Made by a program: the position numbers and the translations under genes. DNA of 64,000 bases. It comes from Dechloromonas sp. Lineage in GTDB: Bacteria > Pseudomonadota > Gammaproteobacteria > Burkholderiales > Rhodocyclaceae. How positions within the stretch are numbered: the stretch's first letter is position 1; each line of letters begins with the position of its first letter. The stretch spans positions 1 through 64,000 of the forward strand of contig JAEUOG010000045.1 of NCBI GenBank assembly GCA_016790815.1, given 5' to 3'. Below, piece by piece: positions 48,133 through 57,261 of the stretch. The notes under the pieces were generated by a model. The model made no database searches. It saw nothing but the letters and a program-made list of their open reading frames with translations, and had not been told where the DNA came from.

Positions 48133-48583
48133 CACGCCCGCCTTCGACTTCGATCGCAAACTCGGTGCCACGCACGCCAAGGACAGAGGTCGGCGTGTGG
48201 AAATCGACGGATTCGGGTGTCCGCTTGGCGATCTTGCCAGAGGCAACGGACAACGTTCCCTTGCGGATTCGGATCGACATGTTGCCGTCCTGCGTCGCGT
48301 TGTCGAAAGCAAATTTCTCGATGACGATCAGCGAATTCGGCCCCGCCGAAAGCAGCGTGTTATCACGCAAGGTGACACCGACCGAGCCATCGGCACCGGT
48401 GCGCACCTTATCGGCAACGTCGACCTGGCTGCCAATGGTGGCCGGCAACATCTTGCCATCGCGCTCGATGCTGACCTGCCCCTTGGCAACCTTGACCATG
48501 CCGGCCGGGTCGGCAGCATGGGCCGGCGAGCCGGAAAACAGGGGCAGCAACGCGCAAAGCGCTGCCCAATGTGCTCTAATCAT
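48125..48583 (-). CDS. periplasmic FecR-domain protein
   Basis: A 152-residue secreted protein with a signal peptide (MIRAHWAALCALLPLF, cleavage after AHA) followed by a FecR-type domain (VAKGQVSIERDG, VADKVRTGADGSVGVTLRDN, SVLGVRGTEFAIEV). Unlike classic FecR it has no cytoplasmic anti-sigma region or membrane helix beyond the signal. Such stand-alone FecR proteins often accompany CHASE2 sensors, as here. The start at 48583 is 21 bases from the divergent HATPase gene. Confidence 0.88.
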   Translation of the reverse strand: MIRAHWAALCALLPLFSGSPAHAADPAGMVKVAKGQVSIERDGKMLPATIGSQVDVADKVRTGADGSVGVTLRDNTLLSAGPNSLIVIEKFAFDNATQDGNMSIRIRKGTLSVASGKIAKRTPESVDFHTPTSVLGVRGTEFAIEVEGGRDE

Positions 48584-48604
48584 GGCGAAACCCTTGCAAA
48601 TTCG

Positions 48605-49003
48605 ATGACTTCCCATTTTACGGACATTTCCGTCAGCGCGCGCAGTTCTGCGCTTTCCAGCCTGCTCGCCAGCGTCAGTGAGCAGGCAGCCAGTCTCGGT
48701 GTTACGGCCGAAGATTCGCTACGCCTGCAACTCGTCGTCGAAGAGCTCTTCATCAATACCATCACCCACGGTCACCAGGGTGACAGCGATCACAAGGTTG
48801 GCGTCGTACTGCGTCACGAAAATCCCGCACTAAGCCTGCGTTACGAAGACGATGCGCCGCCATTCGATACTTCGAAAATCGGCCAGAATTCCCGGTCGAC
48901 CGCAGAAGTTGGCGGTCAGGGCCTTGCTCTGATCCACGGCATGAGCAAGGCCACCCACTACCAGCGGCAGGGCCAGCGCAACATCACTAAAATCGAGTTT
49001 TAG
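48605..49003 (+). CDS. RsbW-like anti-sigma/serine kinase (HATPase_c)
   Basis: A 132-residue single-domain GHKL ATPase. The N-box is VVEELFINTITHG (Glu47, Asn51), the G1-like motif YEDDAPPFDTSKIG, and G2 VGGQGLALIHGMS. The fold, size and lack of other domains match RsbW/SpoIIAB switch kinases that phosphorylate STAS proteins. A longer open frame upstream is not supported; ATG at 48605 fits the family. It converges on the FtsX-type permease with a 4-base overlap. Confidence 0.88.
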   Translation: MTSHFTDISVSARSSALSSLLASVSEQAASLGVTAEDSLRLQLVVEELFINTITHGHQGDSDHKVGVVLRHENPALSLRYEDDAPPFDTSKIGQNSRSTAEVGGQGLALIHGMSKATHYQRQGQRNITKIEF

Positions 49004-51486
49004 GCGCCGTTACGCAAGACAAGCAGCGGTGGCGTGGCTATCAGCTGGCGCACCGCCAGCCAGCCGATGAGCACCGCCAAGACCCCACCGCCGACGGTCG
49101 CTAGCGCCGGCAACCACAGACTGAACGCCAAATTGAGCTGAAAAGCCTGTTGCCCGACGATGCGCCCGAGCAGCATGGCGCCGATTGCAGCCATCAAGCC
49201 GGCCACACTGCCGATGACACCCAGTTCAACCAGCATGGCCTGGCGCAGCTGGGTACGTTGGGCGCCGAGCGCCCGCATCACGGCCAGCTCATATCGCCGT
49301 TCATCGAAACTGGTCAGCAAGGCCGAATACAAAACAATGCCTCCGGCCAGCAAGGCGAATACAAAAACAAACTGCACCGCACCGGCCACCTGCCCGATAA
49401 CCGCTTGCAACTGGCGCAGGATGGTGCCCACATCGATCATAGTCAGGCCGGGAAAACGCCGAACGAGATCGGAAGCCGCGTCGGCACGTTCGCCAGGGAG
49501 GTGAAAACTGGTGATGTAGCTGGCCGGTGCGTCGTCAATGACGCCGGGCGGTGTCAGCACGAAGAAATTGACGCGCATGGAATCCCATGCCAGCTTGCGC
49601 AGATTGCTCGTCTTCACGCGCTTTTCAACGCCGGCAACCACAAAGACGAGTTCGTCACCGAGCTGTATGCCCAGTGTCTTGGCCAGGCCCTCTTCCACCG
49701 AGGCCAGCCCTTGTCCCGCCTCGTCCGGCGCGAACCAGCGGCCTGCAACGACACTGTTGCCTGCTGGCAGATCGCTACGCCACGACAGGTTGAATTCGCG
49801 TTCGATCAGGCGCTGGGCGCGTTCATCGTCCGGGAAGCTCGCCGGGCTGACTTCCCTCCCCCCGATTCTGACCAGCCGGGCGCGAACCATGGGCAGCAAT
49901 TCGGCCACAATGCCGTTGGTACGCAGAAAATCGGCAACCGCGTCGCGTTGCTCGGGCTGGATGTTGATGACGAAACGGTTGGGTGCGTCGGCTGGAACGG
50001 ATTTTTGCCAGGCATCGAGCAACTCGGCGCGAATAACCGTGAGCAACAACATGGCCATCAGACCGATGGCCAACGCGACGATCTGTACGGCGCTCGAGGA
50101 CGCATGGCGGGTCAGGCTGGCCAGCCCCTGGCGCCAGCCGAAACCGGCACCGCCACGAAGCCGGGCAATGGCGACAATGATCAGCCGGGCGATAACCCAG
50201 AAGCTGCCGAGCGCGACAACGAAGCCACCGAGCGCGTAGACGCCGAGCCGGACGTTGCCGGCAACACCGACGATCAGACCACCCAGTAAAACAAGACCAA
50301 GCACGTAGGCACCGAGCGAGGATGCTCGCGCCGGCCCGAGTTCCCGGCGCAGGACACGCAGGGTCGGAACACTGGCCAGTTGCATGAGCGGCGGGTAGGC
50401 GAACCCGAAGAGCAACACGCCGGCAACACCCAGGCCGCCAAGCAGCGGCAACCAGCCCGGCACTGGCAATTCGAGCACGAGCAAGGCGGACAGCCAGCGG
50501 ATCAGCACGAAGTGCGCGGCATATCCGACAATGCTGCCGACAATGGCGGCCAGCAAGGCCAGCCACAGAAAGAGCCAGCCATGAAGGCGGAGCAAACCGC
50601 CCTGCGTCATGCCCAGGCAGCGCATGACGGCGCAGGCATCAAGATGGCGCTGCATGTAGCGGCGAGCCGCCATCGCTGCAGCAACGGCCGCCAATACCAC
50701 GGTCAACACCGTTGAAAGGCCCAAAAACCGCTCGGCGCGATCCAGCGCACCACGAATTTCCGGCCGGGCATTGCGTGTGTCTTCAAGTTTTTCGCCGCGT
50801 TCCAGACGTTGCGTCAGCCAGCCCTGAAAGTCAGCGACATCCCTGGCCTCGCCAGCGACCAGCAGACTGTAGCGAACGCGTGCTCCAGGCTGGATCAGGC
50901 CGGTTGCCGGCAGATCGTCGAGATGCATCATGAGCCGTGGCGCCAGGCTGAAAAAATTGATGCCGCGATCTGGCTCCCGCGTCAGGATGGCGGCAACCTG
51001 TAGCGTCTTTGCACCAACAGTCACCGAACCACCCGGCACAACCTGCAACGCAGCCGACAGCCGTTCGTCCAGCCAGACCGAACCGGGCGCCGGGCCACCC
51101 TCGGCCGGCATGGCGGACTGACCAGCTTGAGTGCTGATTTCGACCCGGCCACGCAGAGGATAGCCCCGACTGACGGCCTTGATGTCAGCCAGTTGTGCCT
51201 GCCCCGGCCCGATAACCATGCTCGGGAATACCAGTGTTTCGGCAGGCTTGAGACCGCGCTTGCGCGCATCGGCGGCATAGGCTGCTGGCAAGGCATGATC
51301 GGCAACGAGGATCAAATCGCCGCCCATCATCTGTTGGGCCTCGCGTTCGAGTGCCAGACGTACCCGGTCGGCAAAGAAACCGACTGCCGTGACCGCCGCC
51401 ACAGCGATGGCCAGCGCCGCGAAGAGCAGGCGCAATTCGCCCGAACGCAACTCCCGGCCCAGAACACGCCAGGCGTGTCCGGGCAT
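49000..51486 (-). CDS. FtsX-type ABC transporter permease (YbbP-like)
   Basis: An 828-residue integral membrane protein. It has an N-terminal membrane helix (about 20-40), a large periplasmic MacB-type domain (about 45-235), three helices (about 255-370), four more with a central pair (about 390-500), a second periplasmic domain, and three C-terminal helices (about 700-810). This duplicated FtsX/MacB layout matches YbbP, a permease that normally works with the YbbA ATPase. No ATPase gene is adjacent. The ATG at 51486 overlaps the EAL gene stop codon. Confidence 0.88.
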   Translation of the reverse strand: MPGHAWRVLGRELRSGELRLLFAALAIAVAAVTAVGFFADRVRLALEREAQQMMGGDLILVADHALPAAYAADARKRGLKPAETLVFPSMVIGPGQAQLADIKAVSRGYPLRGRVEISTQAGQSAMPAEGGPAPGSVWLDERLSAALQVVPGGSVTVGAKTLQVAAILTREPDRGINFFSLAPRLMMHLDDLPATGLIQPGARVRYSLLVAGEARDVADFQGWLTQRLERGEKLEDTRNARPEIRGALDRAERFLGLSTVLTVVLAAVAAAMAARRYMQRHLDACAVMRCLGMTQGGLLRLHGWLFLWLALLAAIVGSIVGYAAHFVLIRWLSALLVLELPVPGWLPLLGGLGVAGVLLFGFAYPPLMQLASVPTLRVLRRELGPARASSLGAYVLGLVLLGGLIVGVAGNVRLGVYALGGFVVALGSFWVIARLIIVAIARLRGGAGFGWRQGLASLTRHASSSAVQIVALAIGLMAMLLLTVIRAELLDAWQKSVPADAPNRFVINIQPEQRDAVADFLRTNGIVAELLPMVRARLVRIGGREVSPASFPDDERAQRLIEREFNLSWRSDLPAGNSVVAGRWFAPDEAGQGLASVEEGLAKTLGIQLGDELVFVVAGVEKRVKTSNLRKLAWDSMRVNFFVLTPPGVIDDAPASYITSFHLPGERADAASDLVRRFPGLTMIDVGTILRQLQAVIGQVAGAVQFVFVFALLAGGIVLYSALLTSFDERRYELAVMRALGAQRTQLRQAMLVELGVIGSVAGLMAAIGAMLLGRIVGQQAFQLNLAFSLWLPALATVGGGVLAVLIGWLAVRQLIATPPLLVLRNGA

Positions 51487-53573
51487 CACGAGGGAATCGA
51501 CCAGCGAGCGCGAAACTCGGGCGCCGGCATGGCTTTTCCATGCAGGTGGCCCTGCAGTTGATCACACCCAAGTCGTTGGAGAAACTCCGATTGCTCAACG
51601 GTCTCGACGCCTTCGGCGATCACCTCGAAATCGAGACTGCGCGCCAGTTCCATCACAGTTCGGATGATCGCTTCGTCCCCGGAGTTCTTGCCAATTCCGT
51701 CCACAAACGACTTGTCGATTTTCAACTGCTGAACCGGCAGCATCTTGAGGTAGCTGAGCGAGGAATAGCCCGTGCCGAAGTCGTCAAGGGACAGGCGGAT
51801 GCCCAGATCGCGCAAGCGTTCTAGCAGTTCGAAGGATTGCCCGACCGCCATGACGACCGATTCGGTCAGTTCCAGCTTGAGGCTGGGGGCATCCATGCCG
51901 GTTTCTTCCAGTATCCGGGTCAGAACATCGATGAACTCGGGGCGTTCCAGTTGCTTGACCGAAAGATTGACCGACACCTGCGGCAACTCGAATCCGCTTT
52001 TGCGCCATTGCATGACCTGCCGACAGGTTTCGCGCAGCACCCAGTTGCCGAGCCCGACGATCAACCCGGAATCTTCGGCCAGCGGTATGAAACGCATCGG
52101 CATGACCAGCCCCAGTTCCGGGCTGTTCCAGCGAACCAGCGCTTCAGCACCGACCAGCCGTCCACTGCGGGTTTCAACCTGGGGCTGCAGATGAACCGAG
52201 AGTTCGCCGTTGTCGAGCGCGCGACGCAACAGGTTTTCCATCCGGATACGCTCCTGCGCATCGCGCGTCATTTCGGGCGTGTAAAAGTGGAAGTTTCCGC
52301 GACCCGCAGCCTTGGCGCGATACATGGCAGTGTCGGCATTGCGCATGAGATCGAGCACGCTATTGCCGTCTTCCGGGGCAAGGCAGATACCCACCGAAGC
52401 CGAGAGATAAAGCTCGTGATCACCCAGTACAAAGGGCAGCTCGAAGGCGCCCACAATCTCTCGGGCAAGGATTTCGACCTCGTCCTCGCCACGCACGCCC
52501 TCCATCAGGCAGATGAATTCGTCCCCGCCAAGCCGCGCCAGCATGTCGATCAGGCGGACATGCTCGGACAGTCGTGCCGCTACAGAAATCAGCAGCTCGT
52601 CGCCGACCCCGTGGCCGAGCGAATCATTGACCTGCTTGAACTGGTCGAGATCAATGAAAAGTACGGCAAGCCGTTCATCGCGGCGCGCCGATTCGCGCAA
52701 GCTCTCTTCCAGTCGCTCGATGAAGCTGCGGCGATTCGAAAGACCGGTCAGCGGGTCGTGGTAGGCCAGGTAATTGAGTTTGCTCTGCGCCTGTCGACGT
52801 TCGGCAATTTCACCTTCGAGCTGGGTATTCGTCCGCTTCAGCTCGTCGGTTCGGGCCTCAACCTGTATCTCCAGTGTGTCGCAAGCAGCCGATATCCGGC
52901 CCTCCTGATCCTCGAGGATGCCCTGAGCACGCCGAACAACGAGAAACTGCATGAAATAGAGCGCGGCAAAGACCAGTGCAACACCGCCGGTCACCATCCA
53001 CATGTTGCGATTGAGCTGAACAACGAAGGGGGTGACATTCTGATAAAGCTCGAAAACACCTTCGACGGATTGATCCTTGCCGCGAATCGGAATGTAGCTG
53101 GCCAGAATATCGACTTCGGCCTGCGTTCCCTCGAAGCTGTCGATGCTGTCCCGATGCGTCAGATTGCTGGACACCGCACCGGTGATCGCCGAACGAAAGC
53201 CGGGATTACCCAGGCTGCTGTCCCCAGCTTTCCCGACATCACTGGTAAAAACAGTATTGCCAAGGCGGTTGTAGATCTTGATCTTGACGATGGCCGTATT
53301 GTGCATCAGGCCCAGCACTTCGGCCCGCAGGCGGCGCACCTCCTCCGACCCCATGAGGAATTCAGGATTCTGACCCACTGAATCGCTCATCAGAGTGTCA
53401 AGGGAATCCCGCAGGGAATTCTGGAACACCTGCGCCATGGCGAGATTACGTCCCTCAGCCAGATCCTGCATCTGCTGCAATGAAAGTTTCTGGTAGAGCG
53501 GCCCTAGCACCCCTGCTGCCAGCACAATGAGGATGAAACTGACGGTCGAGAAATAGCGCGAAAGATTGAACAT
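51486..53573 (-). CDS. membrane GGDEF-EAL hybrid c-di-GMP protein
   Basis: A 695-residue bifunctional c-di-GMP enzyme. Starting at ATG 53573 (MFNLSRYFSTV), it has two membrane helices (about 8-28 and 178-195) around a periplasmic sensor region, then a coiled segment, GGDEF (ARLGGDEFICL with I-site RLID), and EAL (AEALVRW, DDFGTGYSSLSYL, KIDKSFVDG). Both active sites look intact, so net activity cannot be told from sequence. The longer frame's TTG start (53594) is less likely. It follows radA by 27 bases. Confidence 0.93.
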   Translation of the reverse strand: MFNLSRYFSTVSFILIVLAAGVLGPLYQKLSLQQMQDLAEGRNLAMAQVFQNSLRDSLDTLMSDSVGQNPEFLMGSEEVRRLRAEVLGLMHNTAIVKIKIYNRLGNTVFTSDVGKAGDSSLGNPGFRSAITGAVSSNLTHRDSIDSFEGTQAEVDILASYIPIRGKDQSVEGVFELYQNVTPFVVQLNRNMWMVTGGVALVFAALYFMQFLVVRRAQGILEDQEGRISAACDTLEIQVEARTDELKRTNTQLEGEIAERRQAQSKLNYLAYHDPLTGLSNRRSFIERLEESLRESARRDERLAVLFIDLDQFKQVNDSLGHGVGDELLISVAARLSEHVRLIDMLARLGGDEFICLMEGVRGEDEVEILAREIVGAFELPFVLGDHELYLSASVGICLAPEDGNSVLDLMRNADTAMYRAKAAGRGNFHFYTPEMTRDAQERIRMENLLRRALDNGELSVHLQPQVETRSGRLVGAEALVRWNSPELGLVMPMRFIPLAEDSGLIVGLGNWVLRETCRQVMQWRKSGFELPQVSVNLSVKQLERPEFIDVLTRILEETGMDAPSLKLELTESVVMAVGQSFELLERLRDLGIRLSLDDFGTGYSSLSYLKMLPVQQLKIDKSFVDGIGKNSGDEAIIRTVMELARSLDFEVIAEGVETVEQSEFLQRLGCDQLQGHLHGKAMPAPEFRARWSIPS

Positions 53574-53600
53574 ATAGGCCGAAAGGGGTATCAAGAAAGC

Positions 53601-54962
53601 TTATTCCATCTCGCGTATCCGCGCCACTGCCTCCTCGACGCGCTTCACCGCTATCACTTCCATGCCGCCAATTGCCTGCTTTGGCTTGTTCGCCTCGGGT
53701 ATCAACGCGCGCGTGAACCCGAGCTTGGCGGCTTCCTTCAAACGCTCCTGACCACGCGGTGCTGGGCGAATTTCTCCGGCCAGCCCAACTTCACCAAATA
53801 CGATAAGTTTCGATGGCAATGGTTTGTTTTTTAACGATGATGTTATCGACAATAGCACTGCCAGATCGGCCGCCGGTTCGGTTATTTTGACGCCACCGAC
53901 GGCATTGACGAAAACGTCCTGATCGAAGCAGACGATGCCGGCATGGCGGTGCAGCACCGCCAGCAGCATGGCCAGCCGTTGCGGGTCGAGGCCGACGGTC
54001 AGCCGGCGCGGATTGCCGTGCGAGGTATCGACCAGCGCCTGAATTTCGACGAGCAGCGGCCGCGTGCCTTCCTGCGTCACCATCACGCATGAACCAGCCA
54101 CGTCCTGACCGTGCTGCGACAAAAATAACGCCGACGGATTGCTGACACCTTTCAAGCCGGTTTCCGTCATGGCAAAAACACCGATTTCATTGACCGCACC
54201 AAAGCGGTTCTTGACGGCACGAACGAGGCGAAAGCTCGAATGCGTATCGCCCTCAAAATAAAGCACGGTGTCGACGATGTGTTCGAGCACACGCGGCCCG
54301 GCCAAGGCGCCCTCCTTCGTCACGTGACCGACAAGAATGACCGTGATGCCGGCCTGCTTGGCCAGCCGGGTCAGTTGCGCCGCGCATTCACGGACCTGGG
54401 CGACCGAACCCGGGGCGCTGGAAAGTTGATCGGACCATAGCGTCTGGATCGAATCGATGACTGCGACGACCGGTTTTTCGGCCTGCAGCGTGGCGAGGAT
54501 GCGTTCAAGATTGATCTCGGCCATCAGCTGCAGACGCCGGGTGTCGAGACCAAGGCGGCGGGCGCGCAAGGCCACCTGTTCGCCCGATTCCTCGCCGCTG
54601 ACGTAAAGCACATTGTTGGCGAGCGAGAGGTGGGCCAGCGCCTGCAGGAGCAGCGTGCTCTTGCCGATGCCAGGGTCGCCGCCGATCAGCACAACGGCGC
54701 CATTGACCAGGCCGCCACCGAGCGCCCGGTCGAATTCGCCAACGCCGGTGGCAATGCGATCAACTTCGCGGGCTTCGATTTCGGACAGGTTCTGCAGCCT
54801 GGCGGTCGGCGCCAGCGATTCGAAGCGACTGTTGGTCGGCGCCTTTTCGGCAACCGTTTCGACCAGCGTGTTCCACTCGTTGCAGCCCGGGCACTGGCCT
54901 TGCCACTTCGGGCTTGTCGCGCCGCACTCGGTGCAGCTGTAGATGGTTTTGATTTTGGCCAT
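53601..54962 (-). CDS. radA: DNA repair protein RadA
   Basis: RecA-like ATPase that processes recombination intermediates and promotes branch migration. The 453-residue protein has a zinc finger (Cys10, Cys13, Cys24, Cys27), Walker A GDPGIGKST, the RadA motif KNRFG, and a C-terminal Lon-like domain (LIVFGEVGLAGEIR). The start codon overlaps the alr stop by 1 base. The radA-alr pair is conserved in related bacteria. Confidence 0.97.
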   Translation of the reverse strand: MAKIKTIYSCTECGATSPKWQGQCPGCNEWNTLVETVAEKAPTNSRFESLAPTARLQNLSEIEAREVDRIATGVGEFDRALGGGLVNGAVVLIGGDPGIGKSTLLLQALAHLSLANNVLYVSGEESGEQVALRARRLGLDTRRLQLMAEINLERILATLQAEKPVVAVIDSIQTLWSDQLSSAPGSVAQVRECAAQLTRLAKQAGITVILVGHVTKEGALAGPRVLEHIVDTVLYFEGDTHSSFRLVRAVKNRFGAVNEIGVFAMTETGLKGVSNPSALFLSQHGQDVAGSCVMVTQEGTRPLLVEIQALVDTSHGNPRRLTVGLDPQRLAMLLAVLHRHAGIVCFDQDVFVNAVGGVKITEPAADLAVLLSITSSLKNKPLPSKLIVFGEVGLAGEIRPAPRGQERLKEAAKLGFTRALIPEANKPKQAIGGMEVIAVKRVEEAVARIREME

Positions 54963-54984
54963 TATTTCCGGTTGACCGCAGCAG
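54952..54984 (-). repeat. junction sequence copy A (alr end / radA start)
   Basis: These 33 bases cover the alr stop and radA start. Copy B at 57042-57074 matches in 30 of 33 positions on the same strand. Copy C at 58542-58573, on the opposite strand, matches over 15 consecutive bases plus 11 of 12 after one indel. Here it is coding on both sides, so this is presumably the original copy. Confidence 0.7.
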
Positions 54985-56074
54985 TCTCGTCCAGAATCAC
55001 CGGGACGCGGGGCGCCAGGGCGCAGAAAAGTTCGTAGGCGATGGTACCGGCTGCCGTGGCAACGTCATCGGCCGGCACGTGGCCAGCGATGCCCTCGCCC
55101 CAAAGGGTCACCGGGGCGCCAATGCCGGCCTCCGGGATATCGCTCAGGTCACAGGCCAGCATGTCCATCGACACGCGGCCAACGGTCTTTGTCCGCTGCC
55201 CCATGACGGCAATCGGCGTACCGCTCGGCGCGTGGCGCGGGTAACCGTCGGCGTAGCCGCAGGCGACGATACCAATGCGCATTGGTTTGTCGGCCGTAAA
55301 GGTGCCGCCGTAACCGACACGGTCACCGGCTTGCAGGCTCTGGACGCCGATGATGGCGCTCTCCAGCGTCATGGCGGCCTGCAGGCCCAGTTCTGCCGCA
55401 CTCTGGTCCGCAAACGGGCTGGCACCGTAGAGCATGATGCCCGGCCTCACCCATTCGGCGTGCGTCTGCGGGTGGCGCAGGATGGCCGCCGAGTTGGCGA
55501 GACTGACCGGGCCACCCCAGTCGCCGGAGATTTGCCGAAAACGGTCAAGCTGCCCGGTGACGCCGCGCTCACCATCGGCCTCTGCGAAATGCGTCATCAG
55601 CGTGACATCAACCTGCGGCAGTTGCTGAAGGATTTCCCAGGCCTTGCCCAGAGTTTCCGGTGTGAAACCGAGGCGATTCATGCCGGTGTTGAGCTTGAGA
55701 TAGAGCGAAACGGGCGTTACAAACTGGCCGTTGCGGACGAGCAATTTGAGCTGTTCAAGGCAATGGACGACGCATGTCAGCCGATGTTCGATGACAGCGC
55801 GCACGTCGCGGGCGCTGAAAACACCCTCGAGCAGAAGGATGGGCTGGGTGACGCCGGCTTCGCGCAGGGCAACCGCGTTTTCGCATTCAAGCAAGGCAAA
55901 GCCATCCGCTTCGCTGCGCAGCGCTTCGACGGCCCGCCACTGGCCGTGCCCGTACGCGTTAGCCTTGACGACCGCCCAGGCTTTGGCCTCCGGCGCATGG
56001 CTCTTTGCCAGCCGGTAGTTGTGAAGGATCGCCGCCGGCGCGATGCGCGCACGAATGGGACGCGAAGATTTCAT
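54962..56074 (-). CDS. alr: alanine racemase
   Basis: PLP enzyme that supplies D-alanine for peptidoglycan. The 370-residue protein has the PLP lysine Lys37 in VVKANAYGHG and the catalytic Tyr in GDRVGYGGTF, with SMDMLACDLSD in the C-terminal domain. The ATG overlaps the LysR stop by 4 bases and its stop overlaps the radA start, giving lysR-alr-radA coupling. Confidence 0.96.
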   Translation of the reverse strand: MKSSRPIRARIAPAAILHNYRLAKSHAPEAKAWAVVKANAYGHGQWRAVEALRSEADGFALLECENAVALREAGVTQPILLLEGVFSARDVRAVIEHRLTCVVHCLEQLKLLVRNGQFVTPVSLYLKLNTGMNRLGFTPETLGKAWEILQQLPQVDVTLMTHFAEADGERGVTGQLDRFRQISGDWGGPVSLANSAAILRHPQTHAEWVRPGIMLYGASPFADQSAAELGLQAAMTLESAIIGVQSLQAGDRVGYGGTFTADKPMRIGIVACGYADGYPRHAPSGTPIAVMGQRTKTVGRVSMDMLACDLSDIPEAGIGAPVTLWGEGIAGHVPADDVATAAGTIAYELFCALAPRVPVILDETAAVNRK

Positions 56075-56973
56075 GAAGCCATTTCTTTCAGTTTTGTTCG
56101 GGCGAATTCGATGAAGGTAGCAGTCAATCGGGACTGGAAGCGATCCTTCTGGAAAACGAGGTAGAGGCTGCGTTTCAAGGCTGGCCGCAGCGGAATTGCC
56201 ACCAGTTCGCCGAGCTGCAATTCCTTTGCGACCACCGCCCGCGACACGATGGCGAAACCGAGGCCGGTCGACACGACGCCCTTCAATGCTTCCGGACTAC
56301 CCAGTTCCATCTGGGTCTTGAGGCTCTCTGGCGGAACCTTGTGCGAGCGGAAATAGGCATCGGTGATTTCCCGTGTACCCGAACCGGGTTCGCGGGAGAT
56401 GAATTCGTAATCGGCCAGCGCTTTCGGCGTCACCGACTTCATCCCGGCCAGCGGATAGTCGGGCGCGCAGATGACGATGAGCTCGTCTTCGCAGCAGACC
56501 TGGCTGGTCAGTCCGGCGAGCTTGCCCGGCACCTCGATCAGCCCGACATCCAGCGAATGTTCTGCCACCTGACTCTCAATGCTTTCAGAGTTGGCAACGA
56601 TAAGCCGCGCCCGGACCTGCGGATAGGCCGCATTGAATTCGCCCAACACGCGCGGCAGCATGAACTCGGCGATGGTCGTACTGGCGCCGACAAGCAGTGC
56701 CCCGCGCATTTCGCCAGTCATTTCGGAGAGGCGCGTATCCAGCTCATCGGACAGTGCGAGAATTCTATCGGCAAAGGAAAGCACCAGCTCGCCGGCCGGT
56801 GTCAGCGAAATACCGGCGTGACGTCGCTCGAACAGGCGCGTGCCGTACTGCTCTTCCAGCTGCCTGATCTGGAAGGTGACGGCTGGCTGCGTCATGAACA
56901 AGGCGTCGGCAGCCCGCGTAAAGCTCAGATGTTTTGCGACGGCATGAAAGACCTGCAAGCGCCGGACAGCCAT
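56071..56973 (-). CDS. LysR-family transcriptional regulator
   Basis: A 300-residue DNA-binding regulator. The winged helix-turn-helix (MAVRRLQVFHAVAKHLSFT, AADALFMTQPAVTFQIRQLE) is followed by a periplasmic-binding-protein-like effector domain (GASTTIAEFMLP, SREPGSGTREITDAYF, LGFAIVSR). The overall form is close to the CysB/CbbR-type group, but the ligand is unknown. The start at 56973 is the usual one; the frame extends 23 codons further. It is upstream of alr and divergent from lplT, either of which may be its target. Confidence 0.92.
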   Translation of the reverse strand: MAVRRLQVFHAVAKHLSFTRAADALFMTQPAVTFQIRQLEEQYGTRLFERRHAGISLTPAGELVLSFADRILALSDELDTRLSEMTGEMRGALLVGASTTIAEFMLPRVLGEFNAAYPQVRARLIVANSESIESQVAEHSLDVGLIEVPGKLAGLTSQVCCEDELIVICAPDYPLAGMKSVTPKALADYEFISREPGSGTREITDAYFRSHKVPPESLKTQMELGSPEALKGVVSTGLGFAIVSRAVVAKELQLGELVAIPLRPALKRSLYLVFQKDRFQSRLTATFIEFARTKLKEMAS

Positions 56974-57041
56974 GGGTTCTCTCCTGAAAGGTTGCGGCCG
57001 ACATTCAATCACATTCCGTGTTGCTTCCGGCGAGCAATTCA

Positions 57042-57074
57042 ATTTTGGCCAAAATTTCCGGTTGACCGCAGAAG
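57042..57074 (-). repeat. junction sequence copy B (non-coding)
   Basis: Intergenic copy of the alr-end/radA-start sequence between the LysR gene and lplT, 30 of 33 positions identical to copy A. The remaining 57075-57261 holds the probable lplT promoter (TTGCGC at 57200, 16 bases, TATAAA at 57222) and LysR-type target sites are possible but not clear by eye. Confidence 0.7.
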
Positions 57075-57261
57075 CGCAAAATATGGCGACACCTTCAACG
57101 ACGACCGGCTGTCATCAAACCTTAACCGGCACAACCCAGGCTAAGCCCTTTGTTCTCAGGCGGGCGCAACGATGCACAACGGCGGTGATCGCGCAAGCCT
57201 TGCGCCGAATTCTCAGCGTGGTATAAACCTCGCCCAAAGTCATATAAGAGACAAACATTCC

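Noticed and set aside
47984-48604. Long upstream extension of the HATPase frame across the FecR/OmpA genes
   Set aside because: The extension lies opposite well-supported FecR and OmpA genes and shows no domain; the HATPase family starts near 48605.
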